Origin: Streptomyces sp. NBC_01454
Lineage (GTDB): Bacteria; Actinomycetota; Actinomycetes; Streptomycetales; Streptomycetaceae
NCBI RefSeq assembly: GCF_036227565.1
Contig: NZ_CP109460.1
Location: 3,782,001-3,846,000, forward strand
Direction of reading: 5' to 3'
Length of the DNA stretch: 64,000 nucleotides
A program made the translations under genes and the position numbers. The notes under the pieces are model-generated. The model saw only the letters and a list, made by a program, of their open reading frames with translations, searched no databases and had not been told where the DNA came from. Below, piece after piece: positions 23,908 through 35,997 of the stretch; the first letter of the stretch is position 1, and each line of letters opens with the position of its first letter.

Positions 23908-25333
23908 GTTGACGCTGGCCGCCGCGGCCGCCGCCATCCAGGCGGGAGAGCTCTCCCCCGTGGAACTGACCGAGTCGGTGCTCGGCCGGATCGGCGCGGT
24001 GGAGGACCGCCTGGGGGCGTATGTCACCCTCGCCGCGGACTCCGCGCGCCGGTCGGCCCTGCGGGCGGAACGGGAGATCGTGGCGGGCCGGCACCGCGGC
24101 CCCCTGCACGGCATCCCGTTCGGGCTGAAGGACCTCATCGACGCCAACGGGCTTCCCACGACAGCCAGTTCGCGAGTCGGCGCGCCGCACCCCCCGGCCA
24201 CGGACAGCGCCGTGGCCGCCCGGCTCTCGGCTGCCGGTGCCGTCCTGGTGGGCAAGACCCACACCCATGAATCCGGCTACGGCCTCACGACACCGCAGAC
24301 CCGCAACGCACGGGACCACACCCGCGTCGCCGGCGGATCGAGCGGCGGTTCGGCCGTCGCCGTGGCCGCGGGAACCGCCACCTTCGCCCTCGGCACGGAC
24401 ACCGGCGGCTCCATCCGGGTCCCCGCGGCGCTGAACGGCGTGGTGGGCCTCAAGCCCACCTATGGTCTGCTGCCGCTGCGGGGTGTGACCTCGCTGTCGT
24501 GGTCGCTGGACCACGTCGGCCCGCTGACCCGCACGGTCGAGGACGCCGCCCTCGTGCTCACCGCCCTGCTCGGCCGCCAGGGCCCACCCGGCGACCCGGG
24601 CCCGGCGGACACCACGGGCCCCGCCGTCCGCGCCGGCGCTTCGGCGGCTCGCTCGGCGCACTTCCTGTCCCCCGAAAGCACCGATCTGACGGGGCTGCGC
24701 ATAGGCATCCCCCGTCAGCACTACTTCGAGCGCGTGGACCCCGGCGTGGAGGCCTCGGTGCGGGCGGCCATCGACCAACTGCGGGCGCAGGGAGCCGAAC
24801 TCGTGGACATCGACATCCCGATGGTCCGCTACCTCCAGGCGACCCAGTGGGGGCTCATGGTGCCCGAGGCGACCGCCGCCCATGAGCGGACGCTGCGCTC
24901 GGTACCGGAGCGCTACGGCGAGGACGTCCGGGTCCTGCTGGAGGCCGGCGCGCTCGTCCCGGCGGGCGACCATCTGCGCGCCCAGCGCTCCCGCGCCCTG
25001 ATGCGCGAGGCCTGGGCCGAGCTGTTCCAGCAGGTCGATGTGGTCGCCGCCCCCAGCGTGCCGATACCCGCCGTCAGGGCCGGACAGGAGACGGTGCAGT
25101 GGCCGGACGGCTCGGTGGAGTCCGTCTCCGACGCCTACGTCAGGCTCTGCGCACCCGCCAACATCACCGGTATCCCCGCGCTGTCCCTGCCCGTCAGCCC
25201 GGACGGCACGGGGCTGCCGGCCGGTCTCCAGCTGATGGGCCGGCCCTTCGACGAGGCCACGGTACTGCGGGTGGGCCGCGCCTACGAGGCCGCATCCGGC
25301 AGCGTCGGCCGACCGGTTCCGGTGGCCGCCTGA
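23894..25333 (+). CDS. Amidase (amidase signature family)
   Basis: This 479-residue hydrolase of C-N bonds has the catalytic triad Lys79 (GLKDLID), cis-Ser150 in GGSSGGSA and nucleophile Ser173 in DTGGSIRVP. The GTG start is preceded by a strong GGAGG. The C-terminal part has the usual PAGLQLMGRPFDEATVLRVGRAYE. The substrate is unknown; pairing with an AtzG-like subunit recalls biuret/allophanate- or ureide-type hydrolases. Confidence 0.92.
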   Translation: MLPYELTLAAAAAAIQAGELSPVELTESVLGRIGAVEDRLGAYVTLAADSARRSALRAEREIVAGRHRGPLHGIPFGLKDLIDANGLPTTASSRVGAPHPPATDSAVAARLSAAGAVLVGKTHTHESGYGLTTPQTRNARDHTRVAGGSSGGSAVAVAAGTATFALGTDTGGSIRVPAALNGVVGLKPTYGLLPLRGVTSLSWSLDHVGPLTRTVEDAALVLTALLGRQGPPGDPGPADTTGPAVRAGASAARSAHFLSPESTDLTGLRIGIPRQHYFERVDPGVEASVRAAIDQLRAQGAELVDIDIPMVRYLQATQWGLMVPEATAAHERTLRSVPERYGEDVRVLLEAGALVPAGDHLRAQRSRALMREAWAELFQQVDVVAAPSVPIPAVRAGQETVQWPDGSVESVSDAYVRLCAPANITGIPALSLPVSPDGTGLPAGLQLMGRPFDEATVLRVGRAYEAASGSVGRPVPVAA

Positions 25334-25543
25334 TGCGCCCGCACACGCGCCCGGCAGACACGGTCCCGGCGGTGGGTGCCAGGGCCCGCACGCCGGTAGT
25401 GGGTAGCCCCGTCCGCGCTTCGGCGGTGGTTACCCCGGTCCGCACCTCGGGGTGGGTGCCGCGGTGCGGACCGGGGAGCCCGAGCTGCGGGTCTCCACCG
25501 TCACTCCCTGGCCGCCCCCGCCCCCCTTGAAGCAACTCCTTCG

Positions 25544-25558
25544 CCTTAAGCCGTAAGG
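25544..25558. promoter_or_regulatory. Palindrome before the TetR gene
   Basis: CCTTA-N5-TAAGG lies 8 bases before the start codon of the TetR regulator and could be its autoregulatory operator. The arms are only 5 bases. Confidence 0.4.
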
Positions 25559-25565
25559 TGGAGCC

Positions 25566-26138
25566 ATGAGCCCCAGGCCGATGTCCCGCCCCGGGGGGCG
25601 CAGCGCCCGCGTCCAGGAATCGGTGCACGCAGCCGTGCGTGCCCTCGAGGCCGAACAGGGCCGTGCCGCGCTGACCGTTCCCCTGATCGCCGCCCGCGCC
25701 GGCGTCACCCCGTCGACGATCTACCGCCGGTGGGGAGACCTCCAGGAGCTGCTGTCCGACGTGGCCGTCGAGCGCCTCCGCCCGGAGACGGAGCCCACCG
25801 ATCACGGAGCGCTGCGCACCGATCTGGAGGCCTGGGCCGAGCAGTTCCTGGAGGAGATGGCCTCGCCCCCGGGCCGTGCCTACATCCGTGACGCGCTCGC
25901 CGGTGATCCGGACGGCAGCCATGCGGGTCAGTGCTCGGCCTACGCCGCCGAGCAGGTGGGCGTCATCCTCGCCCGCGCGGCCGACCGGGGCGAACAGGCC
26001 CCGGACGCCGAAGTGGTCATGGACCACATCGTGGCGCCGATGATGTACCGGCTGGTGTTCCGGCCGGGCCCGCTGGACGCGTCGTACGCCCGCGGCCTGG
26101 TGGAGACGACGCTGTCCGGGCTGATGCCGCCCGGCTGA
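25566..26138 (+). CDS. TetR/AcrR family regulator
   Basis: The 190-residue regulator has an N-terminal helix-turn-helix (RAALTVPLIAARAGVTPSTIYRRWGDLQELLSDVAVER) of TetR type and a C-terminal ligand/dimer domain (YIRDALAGDPDGSHAGQCSAYAAEQVGVILARAADRGE). It follows the amidase gene on the same strand after 232 bases, within which I see no gene. The target may be itself and the amidase operon. Confidence 0.9.
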   Translation: MSPRPMSRPGGRSARVQESVHAAVRALEAEQGRAALTVPLIAARAGVTPSTIYRRWGDLQELLSDVAVERLRPETEPTDHGALRTDLEAWAEQFLEEMASPPGRAYIRDALAGDPDGSHAGQCSAYAAEQVGVILARAADRGEQAPDAEVVMDHIVAPMMYRLVFRPGPLDASYARGLVETTLSGLMPPG

Positions 26139-26179
26139 CGCGGCTCTCCTGCGAGTGCAGCGGTAGGGCGCGCACCCTA

Positions 26180-26233
26180 CCGGGGCGGGATGCCCTGCCG
26201 GGGCCGGATGCACTGCCGGGGCGGGATGCCCTG
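26180..26233. repeat. Three 18-base tandem repeats
   Basis: Three contiguous copies of CCGGGGCGGGATGCCCTG, the middle one with two substitutions (26198-26215), lie between the TetR gene and a monooxygenase remnant. No function is apparent; they may be a by-product of the decay of this interval. Confidence 0.85.
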
Positions 26234-26381
26234 CCGCGCGGGCCGCCCTGCCGAAGCGGGCCACCGTGGCTGTCCGGCAGACCGGAGCACGACCAACGTC
26301 CCTCCGCGGGCCCACCGTTGCTTCAGTCGGCCGTCCGCTCGCAGGCCCAACGGCCCACCGGCCTACCGGCCGCCTTCCGGC

Positions 26382-26700
26382 GATCCCCTGGCAGGACGGC
26401 GGATGCCCGACATCGCCCGGACGGTGGCAGGTGCGGCGGCGACGCGGGGCGGAGCGTTGTTGCCGCCCGCCCGGTTCGTCCTGCTGGACCTCGCGGGCGA
26501 CGACGAGGACCTGGAACGGGCCGTACGCCGCGGCTGGGAGGCGCGGGCCCCCCACCGTCACCCGGCACGACCACCGCACCGACCTCGACGGGGTGCGGGA
26601 GATCCTCGTCCGCCCCGACGGCCATATCGCCTGGGCCACCGACCACGTCGGTATCCGCCCGCCGCACCGAGCGGAACCACGCGCTGACCAGCTGGGCCGG
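26382..26700 (+). pseudogene. C-terminal remnant of an FAD-dependent aromatic monooxygenase, frameshifted
   Basis: One frame reads DPLAGRRMPDIARTVAG, later FVLLDLAGDDEDLERAVRRGWEAR; after a run of six C near 26546 the family's ending continues in the next frame as LDGVREILVRPDGHIAWATD. These are the C-terminal thioredoxin-like-domain landmarks of PheA/TfdB/Rox-type flavin hydroxylases (H-PL-GRRMPD, VLLDL, LVRPDGHVAW). The N-terminal FAD domains are missing and the frame is broken, so this is a relic. Low-complexity repeats directly upstream fit a decayed locus. Confidence 0.7.
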
Positions 26701-26760
26701 CCACCCCGCCCGGGGATGACCGCAGGGCGGGAGGACCACTTCGGGACGGGGAGGACCGCG

Positions 26761-27465
26761 TCAGGCCGCCCGCCCTCCACCGAGTGCCCCTCCGCCGAGT
26801 ACCCGGCTCACGTAAGCGGCCAGCCGGGCCCGCATCCGCGCGGGCGTCAACCCGCCCTGGCCGGCGAGGTACTCGACCAGATCGGCGCGGGTGGCGGCCA
26901 GCAGGGCATGCGCCATGAAGTCGCAGTCCTCCGCGCGGCCGGCCACCGCACCCCCGCCCGCACCCTTCTCCGCGCCGTCGCTCTCACCGCCCCCCTCACC
27001 GCCCCCCTCAGCGTCCGCCGCACCGTCCACCACATCCGGCAGCCGCTCCAGCGTTTCCCGCAGCACGCCGTGCCACCACGCGTAGGACGCCCCCTCGTAC
27101 GGGCTGCCGCTGCCGGCCTCCTCCAGGGCGAGGGAGAGATGACGGTGGTCGAGCTTGAAGCGCAGGAGGGCGTCGAGCAGCGCCGGCACCCGGTCACGCG
27201 GTGCGGCCGACGGGCCGAGCGGCGCCGGCCCCTCCTCCACGGCATGCCGCAGCGGCTCGATCCGCGCCTCGAACACCGCCCGGATCAGACCGGTGCGATC
27301 GCCGAAGCGGCGGAAGAGGGTGCCCTTGCCGACGCCGGCCGCCGCCGCGATGTCGTCCATCGACACGCTCCGGGGGCTGGCGCTGCGGGCGAAGAGCTCA
27401 TCGGCCGCCGTCAGGACGGCCTCACGGTTGCGGAGCGCGTCCGCGCGCGCCTTGCGTTCGGCCAT
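26761..27465 (-). CDS. TetR/AcrR family regulator
   Basis: The 234-residue repressor-like protein has the DNA-binding helix-turn-helix SPRSVSMDDIAAAAGVGKGTLFRRFGDRTGLIRAVFE. An unusually Gly/Glu-rich insert (ADAEGGGEGGGESDGAEKGAGGG) splits the ligand domain. It is divergent from the NTF2/NmrA pair, and two copies of an identical-core palindrome lie between them. Confidence 0.93.
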   Translation of the reverse strand: MAERKARADALRNREAVLTAADELFARSASPRSVSMDDIAAAAGVGKGTLFRRFGDRTGLIRAVFEARIEPLRHAVEEGPAPLGPSAAPRDRVPALLDALLRFKLDHRHLSLALEEAGSGSPYEGASYAWWHGVLRETLERLPDVVDGAADAEGGGEGGGESDGAEKGAGGGAVAGRAEDCDFMAHALLAATRADLVEYLAGQGGLTPARMRARLAAYVSRVLGGGALGGGRAA

Positions 27466-27493
27466 GACGACCTCCCGACCTCCCCTTTACGAA

Positions 27494-27546
27494 ACGGACC
27501 GGCAGTCCGTATAGTTTCGACAACGGCAAGCGGACTGCTGGTCCGC
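27494..27546. promoter_or_regulatory. Two TetR-type operators CGGAC-N5-GTCCG
   Basis: ACGGAC-CGGCA-GTCCGT (27494-27510) and GCGGAC-TGCTG-GTCCGC (27530-27546) are perfect palindromes with the same core and a centre-to-centre distance of 36 bases, in the divergent interval. This is the best-supported operator pair of the window: it almost certainly binds the adjacent TetR protein. Confidence 0.75.
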
Positions 27547-27582
27547 ATTGCATTCCCGTCAGTGTAGAGGCGAGGCACCCCC

Positions 27583-28143
27583 ATGAACGACGCCGCCCAC
27601 CAGGACCACACGACACCCACCGCATCCCGAGCGCCGGCGCCACCCACGGCGGCCCCGCCGGACACCTCCCCGCCGGACACCTCCCCGCCGGATCTCTACC
27701 GTCACGGGCTGCGGCTGCTCCTGGACAAGGACATCGACGGCTGGGTGGCCCTGTGCGACGACCATGTCGTCTTCGAGTTCCCCTTCGCCCCGGACGGCTA
27801 TCCGAAGCGGCTGGACGGCAGGGCGGCGATCGCCGCGTATCTGCGGGACTATCCCGATCACATCGATCTCCACGCCTTCCCCCACGTCGAGATCCACCGG
27901 ACCGGGCGCCCGGACACCATCGTCGTCGAGATGCGCGCCACCGGCCGGATCGTGGCGACCGGCGCACCGTACGAGATGGACTACGTCGTCGTGATGACGG
28001 CCGCCGGCGGGCGCATCACCCGCTACCGCGACTACTGGAACCCGCTGGGCATACCGGCCTCCATGGAGGCAGCGAAGACCCGGCCCTCCCCGGGCGGCGC
28101 ACAGCACCCCCACCCCACCCCGCACCCTGGCGGAGCCTCATGA
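27583..28143 (+). CDS. NTF2-like (SnoaL-type) protein
   Basis: The 186-residue NTF2-fold protein has the typical segments LYRHGLRLLLDKDIDGWVALCDDHVVFEFPFAPDGYPKRLDGRAAIAAYLRDYP and ITRYRDYWNPLGIPASM. The first 30 or so residues and the last 20 are Pro/Thr/His-rich and probably disordered. It is divergent from a TetR gene and its stop overlaps the start of the NmrA-like gene, so the two enzymes are coupled. Similar pairs occur in xenobiotic-response loci. Confidence 0.85.
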   Translation: MNDAAHQDHTTPTASRAPAPPTAAPPDTSPPDTSPPDLYRHGLRLLLDKDIDGWVALCDDHVVFEFPFAPDGYPKRLDGRAAIAAYLRDYPDHIDLHAFPHVEIHRTGRPDTIVVEMRATGRIVATGAPYEMDYVVVMTAAGGRITRYRDYWNPLGIPASMEAAKTRPSPGGAQHPHPTPHPGGAS

Positions 28144-29087
28144 CCGACCACCCCACCCCGGCCCACCCCACCCCGGCCCACACGACACCAGTCCCCACGA
28201 CACCGACCCACACAACACCACCCCACACCACCCCGCCCCCGACCGATGTAGCCCGCGAGACCATCCTGGTCACCGGCGCCACCGGCAACACCGGCAGCCG
28301 CCTCGTGCCCCGGCTCACCGCACTCGGCCACCCCGTCCGGGCCGCCGCCCGGCGCGCCCCCGAACTAGCCGGCGCCGAGGCCGTGTCCTTCGACTGGCAC
28401 GATCCCGCCACCCACGACGCCGCCCTGCAGGGCGCCGCCCGGCTCTATCTCGTCCCGCCCGTCGGCGACCCGGACCCGGCCGCGGTCATGCTGCCGTTCC
28501 TCGAACGGGCCCGTACGGCCGGTGCGCGCCGCGTCGTGCTCCTCAGCTCCTCCGCCCTCCCCGCCCAAGGCCCGGGGGTGGGCCGGGTACATGCGGCGCT
28601 ACCGGACTACGTCGACGAGTGGGCGGTCCTGCGGCCCTCCTGGTTCATGCAGAACTTCACCGGCGACCATCCGCACGCGGAGAGCATCCGCACCGATGGC
28701 GTCTTGCTGACCGCGACCGGCACCGGCCGCGTCGGCTTCATCGACGCGGACGACATCGCCGCCGTGGCCGCCCACGCCCTCACCGACGAACCGGCCCCCG
28801 CCGGCGACCTGATACTCACCGGCCCCCAGGCCCTCGGCTACGACGACATCGCCGCCCTCGTCACCGAGGTCACCGGCAGGCCCGTGCGCCACCGCCCCCT
28901 CACCTCCGCACAATTCCAGGAGCGCCTGGCCGCCACCGTGCCCCCGGAGTTCGCCGCCCTGCTGGCCGGGCTGGACCGCGCCATCGCCGACGGCGCCGAA
29001 GACCGCGTCACCGACACCGTCGAACGCCTCACGGGCCGCCCTCCACGGAGCTTCCGGGAGTTCCTGGGCCGTACGGCGGGGCGGTAG
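28140..29087 (+). CDS. NmrA-like NAD(P)-dependent reductase
   Basis: The 315-residue product is an atypical short-chain dehydrogenase of the NmrA/YtfG class. The nucleotide-binding motif is TILVTGATGNTGSRLVPRL (starting near residue 42), later VVLLSSSALP, RPSWFMQNF, and IDADDIAAVAAHALTD. The first 37 residues are a Pro/Thr/His repeat (TPAHPTPAHTTPVPTTP), absent from homologues I know. Either this is a disordered extension or the real start is internal, although no good internal start codon with a Shine-Dalgarno sequence is visible. It is coupled (ATGA) to the NTF2 gene. Confidence 0.87.
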   Translation: MTDHPTPAHPTPAHTTPVPTTPTHTTPPHTTPPPTDVARETILVTGATGNTGSRLVPRLTALGHPVRAAARRAPELAGAEAVSFDWHDPATHDAALQGAARLYLVPPVGDPDPAAVMLPFLERARTAGARRVVLLSSSALPAQGPGVGRVHAALPDYVDEWAVLRPSWFMQNFTGDHPHAESIRTDGVLLTATGTGRVGFIDADDIAAVAAHALTDEPAPAGDLILTGPQALGYDDIAALVTEVTGRPVRHRPLTSAQFQERLAATVPPEFAALLAGLDRAIADGAEDRVTDTVERLTGRPPRSFREFLGRTAGR

Positions 29088-29200
29088 CCGCACGGCCGGG
29101 GACGCCGGCCGCACGGCACCGTGGCGCCATCGGCCCGCGCACCCCTGCCCCGTCACACAGCCGACCGCCCCTGCCCGTGCCCCTATGCCCTCCCGTGCCC

Positions 29201-29866
29201 TTACGCCTTTCCGTGCCCCTGGACCCGGCCGTGCCCCTGGGCCTGCCCGTGGCCCTGCGCGCTGTTCGTCCCCCGGGTGCCGTCCGGGTCCTCCGGGTTC
29301 GCGGGGCTCTCCGGGTTGTCCGACGGGTCGGCGCTGTCGGCGGGGTCGGCGGGGTCGCCGTTGTCAGACGGATCGCCGGCGTCAGAGGGGTCCCCGCTGT
29401 CGGACGGGTCCCCGTTGTCGGACGGGTCGTCGTCATCCGTCGGGTCGGCGCGATGTGCGGGGTCCGGGCGGGCGGACGGGTCGGCGGTGTCGGACGGGTT
29501 CGGGCGGTCCGAGGGGCCGGGGTCATCGGAGGGCTCCGGTTCGCGGGGGCCGTCCGAGCTCAGCTGGAGGCTGCCGAAGCGGGCGTTGCGCCAGTCGCGG
29601 CTGGGCACCACGGTCACCACGGAGCCGGTGCAGTCACGCCCGTTGTACAGGACGAGGTCGGTGGGGGTGTCGTTGTCCACCGTGCCGTAGCCGTCCCCCA
29701 CTCCGTAGCAGTGGTCGTCACCCGGGTCGAGGATCTCGTGCGGCCGGTTTTCCGGGCGGGTGTGGTACGTGATGATGCCGGTCACGGCCTGGGCGCCATG
29801 GGGGCCGAACGCCACGAACGCCCCGGTGAGGGCCAGGGCGCCAAGGAAAGCGGGCATGCGTCGCAC
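29201..29866 (-). CDS. Secreted protein with Asp-Pro-Ser repeat tail
   Basis: The 221-residue product has an N-terminal signal peptide (MRRMPAFLGALALTGAFVAFGPHGAQA). A small folded domain of about 75 residues follows with two Cys (DDHCYGVGDG and NGRDCTGSVV) and ends at FGSLQLS. Then comes a long acidic tail of DPSD(N/S/A)GDPSD-type repeats (about 110-195) and an HGQAQGHG terminus. The folded part resembles the 115-residue secreted protein encoded at 50044 (DCTG, then a conserved final strand). It is probably extracellular; the repetitive tail may be a spacer or bind cations. Function unknown. Confidence 0.8.
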   Translation of the reverse strand: MRRMPAFLGALALTGAFVAFGPHGAQAVTGIITYHTRPENRPHEILDPGDDHCYGVGDGYGTVDNDTPTDLVLYNGRDCTGSVVTVVPSRDWRNARFGSLQLSSDGPREPEPSDDPGPSDRPNPSDTADPSARPDPAHRADPTDDDDPSDNGDPSDSGDPSDAGDPSDNGDPADPADSADPSDNPESPANPEDPDGTRGTNSAQGHGQAQGHGRVQGHGKA

Positions 29867-30083
29867 AGTCGGAACTCCTCGTCAGCCACGGGCGGCGGTC
29901 CGAACGGCCCGGGTCAGGCCCTTACGGGATGTCGCCATGTGGGGTTCCCGACGCCCCATCAGAATATTCACTTCATAAGGGATATTCACCACGCAGCAGG
30001 ACATGTCGAGAGGCGTCCGGCGGCCGACCGGCGTGGCTCCCCCACCCCCGCCGGCCCGCCGCCCCCACCGACCAGCCCCCGGA

Positions 30084-33395
<3,312 letters not shown>

Positions 33396-33399
<4 letters not shown>

Positions 33400-34349
33400 C
33401 GGCCGCCGCCGATGGGTGCGGCGGGCCGGACGGGGCGCGGGACGGTCGGCACGGTGCGCGGGGGCTGCGCGGCGGCCCCCACAGGCTGCCCCGCCGCCCG
33501 TCCGGCGCCGGGCCCGCCCGCCCCGCGCCGGGCGAGTTCCAGCACCGCGGCGGACACCCGGGCGACCGCGTCCGGCACCTGACGGAAGCTGGGAAAGTCA
33601 TTGATGTCGACGACCACCGGGCCGTCGGGCCCGAGCAGGATGTCGACGCCGTAGAGGTCGAGGCCGAAGACCTCACCGATCCGGGCCGCGATCCGGGCGA
33701 CCTCGGCGGTCAGCGGTACCTGGCGTTCGCGGACGGCGTGCGCGGGGTGCAGGGGCGAGCACCGTTCGGTGGCGTACAGCTCACCGGCGACGCTGTAGAC
33801 CTTCAGGTCCGTACCGGAGTTGGGGACGTAGGGCTGGGCGATGAGCAGCCCGCCGCCGCTTTCGTCCGGGGCGGCCGCACCGGCCGCCGCGGGCTCCCGC
33901 AGCCGTTCCGGCGTCGCCACCAGCCGGACGGCGCGCCCGGAGCTGCCGTCCGCGGGCTTGACCACGAGCGGGAACTCCGCCGCGGGTATCTCCGCGAACT
34001 CCTCGGGCCGGGCCGCCGCATACGTCACGGGGACCGGCAGCCCCGTATCGCGGGCGATCACCGCGGCCAGCGCCTTGTCGCGCACCCCCCGGATCGCCCG
34101 GACGTCGTTCACCGTCGTCAGCCCGGCGGACGCCGCCGCCTCCAGCAGGGTCAGGCCCGGGCCGCCGGAGACGGTCTTGAGGACCCAGGCGTCGTGGCTG
34201 CCCGCACGTATCGCCTCGGACAGGGAGATCAGCGAACGGCCGGGCCACAGCACGTCCACCTGGTGGCCCCAGGCGCCGAGTTGGCGGATCACGTCCAGCG
34301 GCATGCCGTCGTGGCGGTACTGCTCCTCCACCAGGAAGCAGAGTCTCAT
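33396..34349 (-). CDS. ATP-grasp ligase, first of a pair
   Basis: The 317-residue RimK-like ATP-grasp protein begins MRLCFLVEEQYRHDGMPLDV. It has TVNDVRAIRGVRDKALAAVIARDTGLPVPVT, ATP-binding FPLVVKPADGSSGRAVRLV, LIAQPYVPNSGTDLKVYSVAGELYATER, and EVFGLDLYGVDILL...VVVDINDFPSF (Asp248). The last 45 residues are Pro/Ala-rich. It is clearly homologous to the next gene, so a duplication has produced two ligases. A divergent Lrp regulator gene starts 192 bases away. Confidence 0.87.
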
Positions 34350-34541
34350 CGGGGCACCCTCGTCATCGCCGCACGTCCGTCCACCGTCCGTCCGGCAGAT
34401 CCATGACGCACCAGGATCCCATGCGGGGCCCGGGCGGCGCCGTGCACCCACGTACCCGGCGGCCGGTATCGCTACCGTGAGGCCACCGCCACCGGGCGGA
34501 CCGGGCAGGACGCAGCGGGACCGGATGCAACGGGAGATCCA

Positions 34542-35051
34542 GTGACCCACAAGGCCGCACCCTTCGACGACCTCGACCGCAAGATCATTGCGGCGCTGAT
34601 CGACAACGGCCGGGCGAGTTTCGCGGAGATCGGCGGCGCGATCGGGCTGTCGGCCACCGCGGTGAAGCGGCGGGTGGACCGGCTGCGCGAGAACGAGGTG
34701 ATCACGGGGTTCAGCGCCACCGTCCGGCCCTCCGCGCTGGGCTGGCTGACCGAGGCGTACGTCGAGGTGTACTGCGACAGCGCCGCCCCGCCCCGCCGTC
34801 TCGCGGAGGTCGTCCGCAACCATCCGGAGATCGCCGCGGCGATGACCGTCACCGGGGGCGCCGACGCACTGCTGCATGTGCGGGCGAACGATGTCGAGCA
34901 CTTCGAGGAGGTGCTCGAACGCATCCGGGCCGAACCCTTCATCCGCAAGACGGTCAGCTACATGGTGCTGTCCCACCTGCTGCCGGACAGCCCGGAGGCG
35001 GGTGCCCGGGGCCCCTTCGATCAGGGTGACGCAGATATCGTGCAGAAATAG
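34542..35051 (+). CDS. Lrp/AsnC family regulator
   Basis: The 169-residue protein has an N-terminal winged helix (FDDLDRKIIAALIDNGRASFAEIGGAIGLSATAVKRRVDRLRENEVITGFSATV) and a C-terminal amino-acid-sensing RAM domain (VTGGADALLHVRANDVEHFEEVLERI). Start at GTG with GGGAG just upstream. It is divergent from the twin ATP-grasp genes and upstream of the DDAH/aminotransferase genes. An amino-acid signal such as ornithine or arginine is therefore plausible but not shown. Confidence 0.94.
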   Translation: MTHKAAPFDDLDRKIIAALIDNGRASFAEIGGAIGLSATAVKRRVDRLRENEVITGFSATVRPSALGWLTEAYVEVYCDSAAPPRRLAEVVRNHPEIAAAMTVTGGADALLHVRANDVEHFEEVLERIRAEPFIRKTVSYMVLSHLLPDSPEAGARGPFDQGDADIVQK

Positions 35052-35187
35052 CCATTGATACGCAGCATTCCTGCGACAGTGCGCAGCATTTGCCGCTTGT
35101 TGCCGGAATCCCCGGCTCCGTACCGTGGAAACACCCCAGGTGACAACCCTTTACGGTCTGTCAGGGCAGGAGCGGAGGGATGTTTCT

Positions 35188-35997
35188 GTGTCGACGAGTC
35201 GTGTTGCGCGCCCGCGGCGCTTTCTGGTCTGCGAGCCCCGGCATTTCGATGTGCGGTACGCCATCAACCCCTGGATGCGCACGGACGCGCCGGTCGACAC
35301 CGTGCTGGCGGCCCGGCAGTGGGAGGCGCTGACAGGCGCCTACCGCGCGCACGGGCACACGGTGGAGGCCGTGGTGCCGGTGCCCGGACTGCCCGACATG
35401 GTGTTCGCGGCGAATTCGGCCCTCGTCATGGCCGGGCGGGTCTTCGGCTCGCTCTTCCACGCTCCGCAGCGGCGGCCGGAGTCCACCGCGTACGAGACGT
35501 GGTTCAAGGCCGCCGGCTTCGACGTCTACCGTCCGGAGTCGGTGTGCGAGGGCGAGGGCGATCTGGTCCCGGCGGGCCCCTATGTGCTGGCCGGCACCGG
35601 ATTTCGCACCACGCGCGCCGCCCATCAGGAGGTACAGGAGTTCTTCGGGGTGCCGACCATCAGCCTCCAGCTGGTGGACCCGCACTTCTACCACCTCGAC
35701 ACCGCGCTCTTCGTGCTCGACGAGGAGAACATCGCGTACTACCCCGAGGCCTTCTCGCCCGGCTGCCGCGAAGTGCTCGCTCGGCTCTTCCCCCGTGCGG
35801 TGCTCGCCACCCGGGACGATGCCATGGCCTTCGGGCTCAACTCCGTCTCCGACGGCCGCCATGTGTTCATCGCCCCGCAGGCGACCGGCCTCATCGGCCG
35901 GCTCACCGACCGGGGCTACGTCCCCGTCCCCGTCGACCTGTCCGAGTTCCACAAGGCCGGCGGTGGCATCAAGTGCTGCACCCAGGAGATCCGCTGA
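35188..35997 (+). CDS. ddaH: Dimethylarginine dimethylaminohydrolase-type protein
   Basis: This 269-residue member of the amidinotransferase/DDAH superfamily hydrolyses methylated arginine or arginine-like guanidines to citrulline-type products. Landmarks are VCEPRHFDVRYAINPWM, MVFAANSALVMAGRVF, catalytic His in FYHLDTALFVLDE, and the C-terminal nucleophile in GGIKCCTQEIR. I start at the GTG at 35188 with GGAGGG eight bases upstream; the frame is open to an ATG at 35125. The next gene overlaps it (TGATG), so ornithine-family metabolism is likely. Confidence 0.85.
   Translation: MSTSRVARPRRFLVCEPRHFDVRYAINPWMRTDAPVDTVLAARQWEALTGAYRAHGHTVEAVVPVPGLPDMVFAANSALVMAGRVFGSLFHAPQRRPESTAYETWFKAAGFDVYRPESVCEGEGDLVPAGPYVLAGTGFRTTRAAHQEVQEFFGVPTISLQLVDPHFYHLDTALFVLDEENIAYYPEAFSPGCREVLARLFPRAVLATRDDAMAFGLNSVSDGRHVFIAPQATGLIGRLTDRGYVPVPVDLSEFHKAGGGIKCCTQEIR

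Noticed and set aside
29300..29480. Non-coding satellite repeat
   Set aside because: The repeated DNA is the coding sequence of the Asp-Pro-Ser tail of the secreted protein and keeps its frame.
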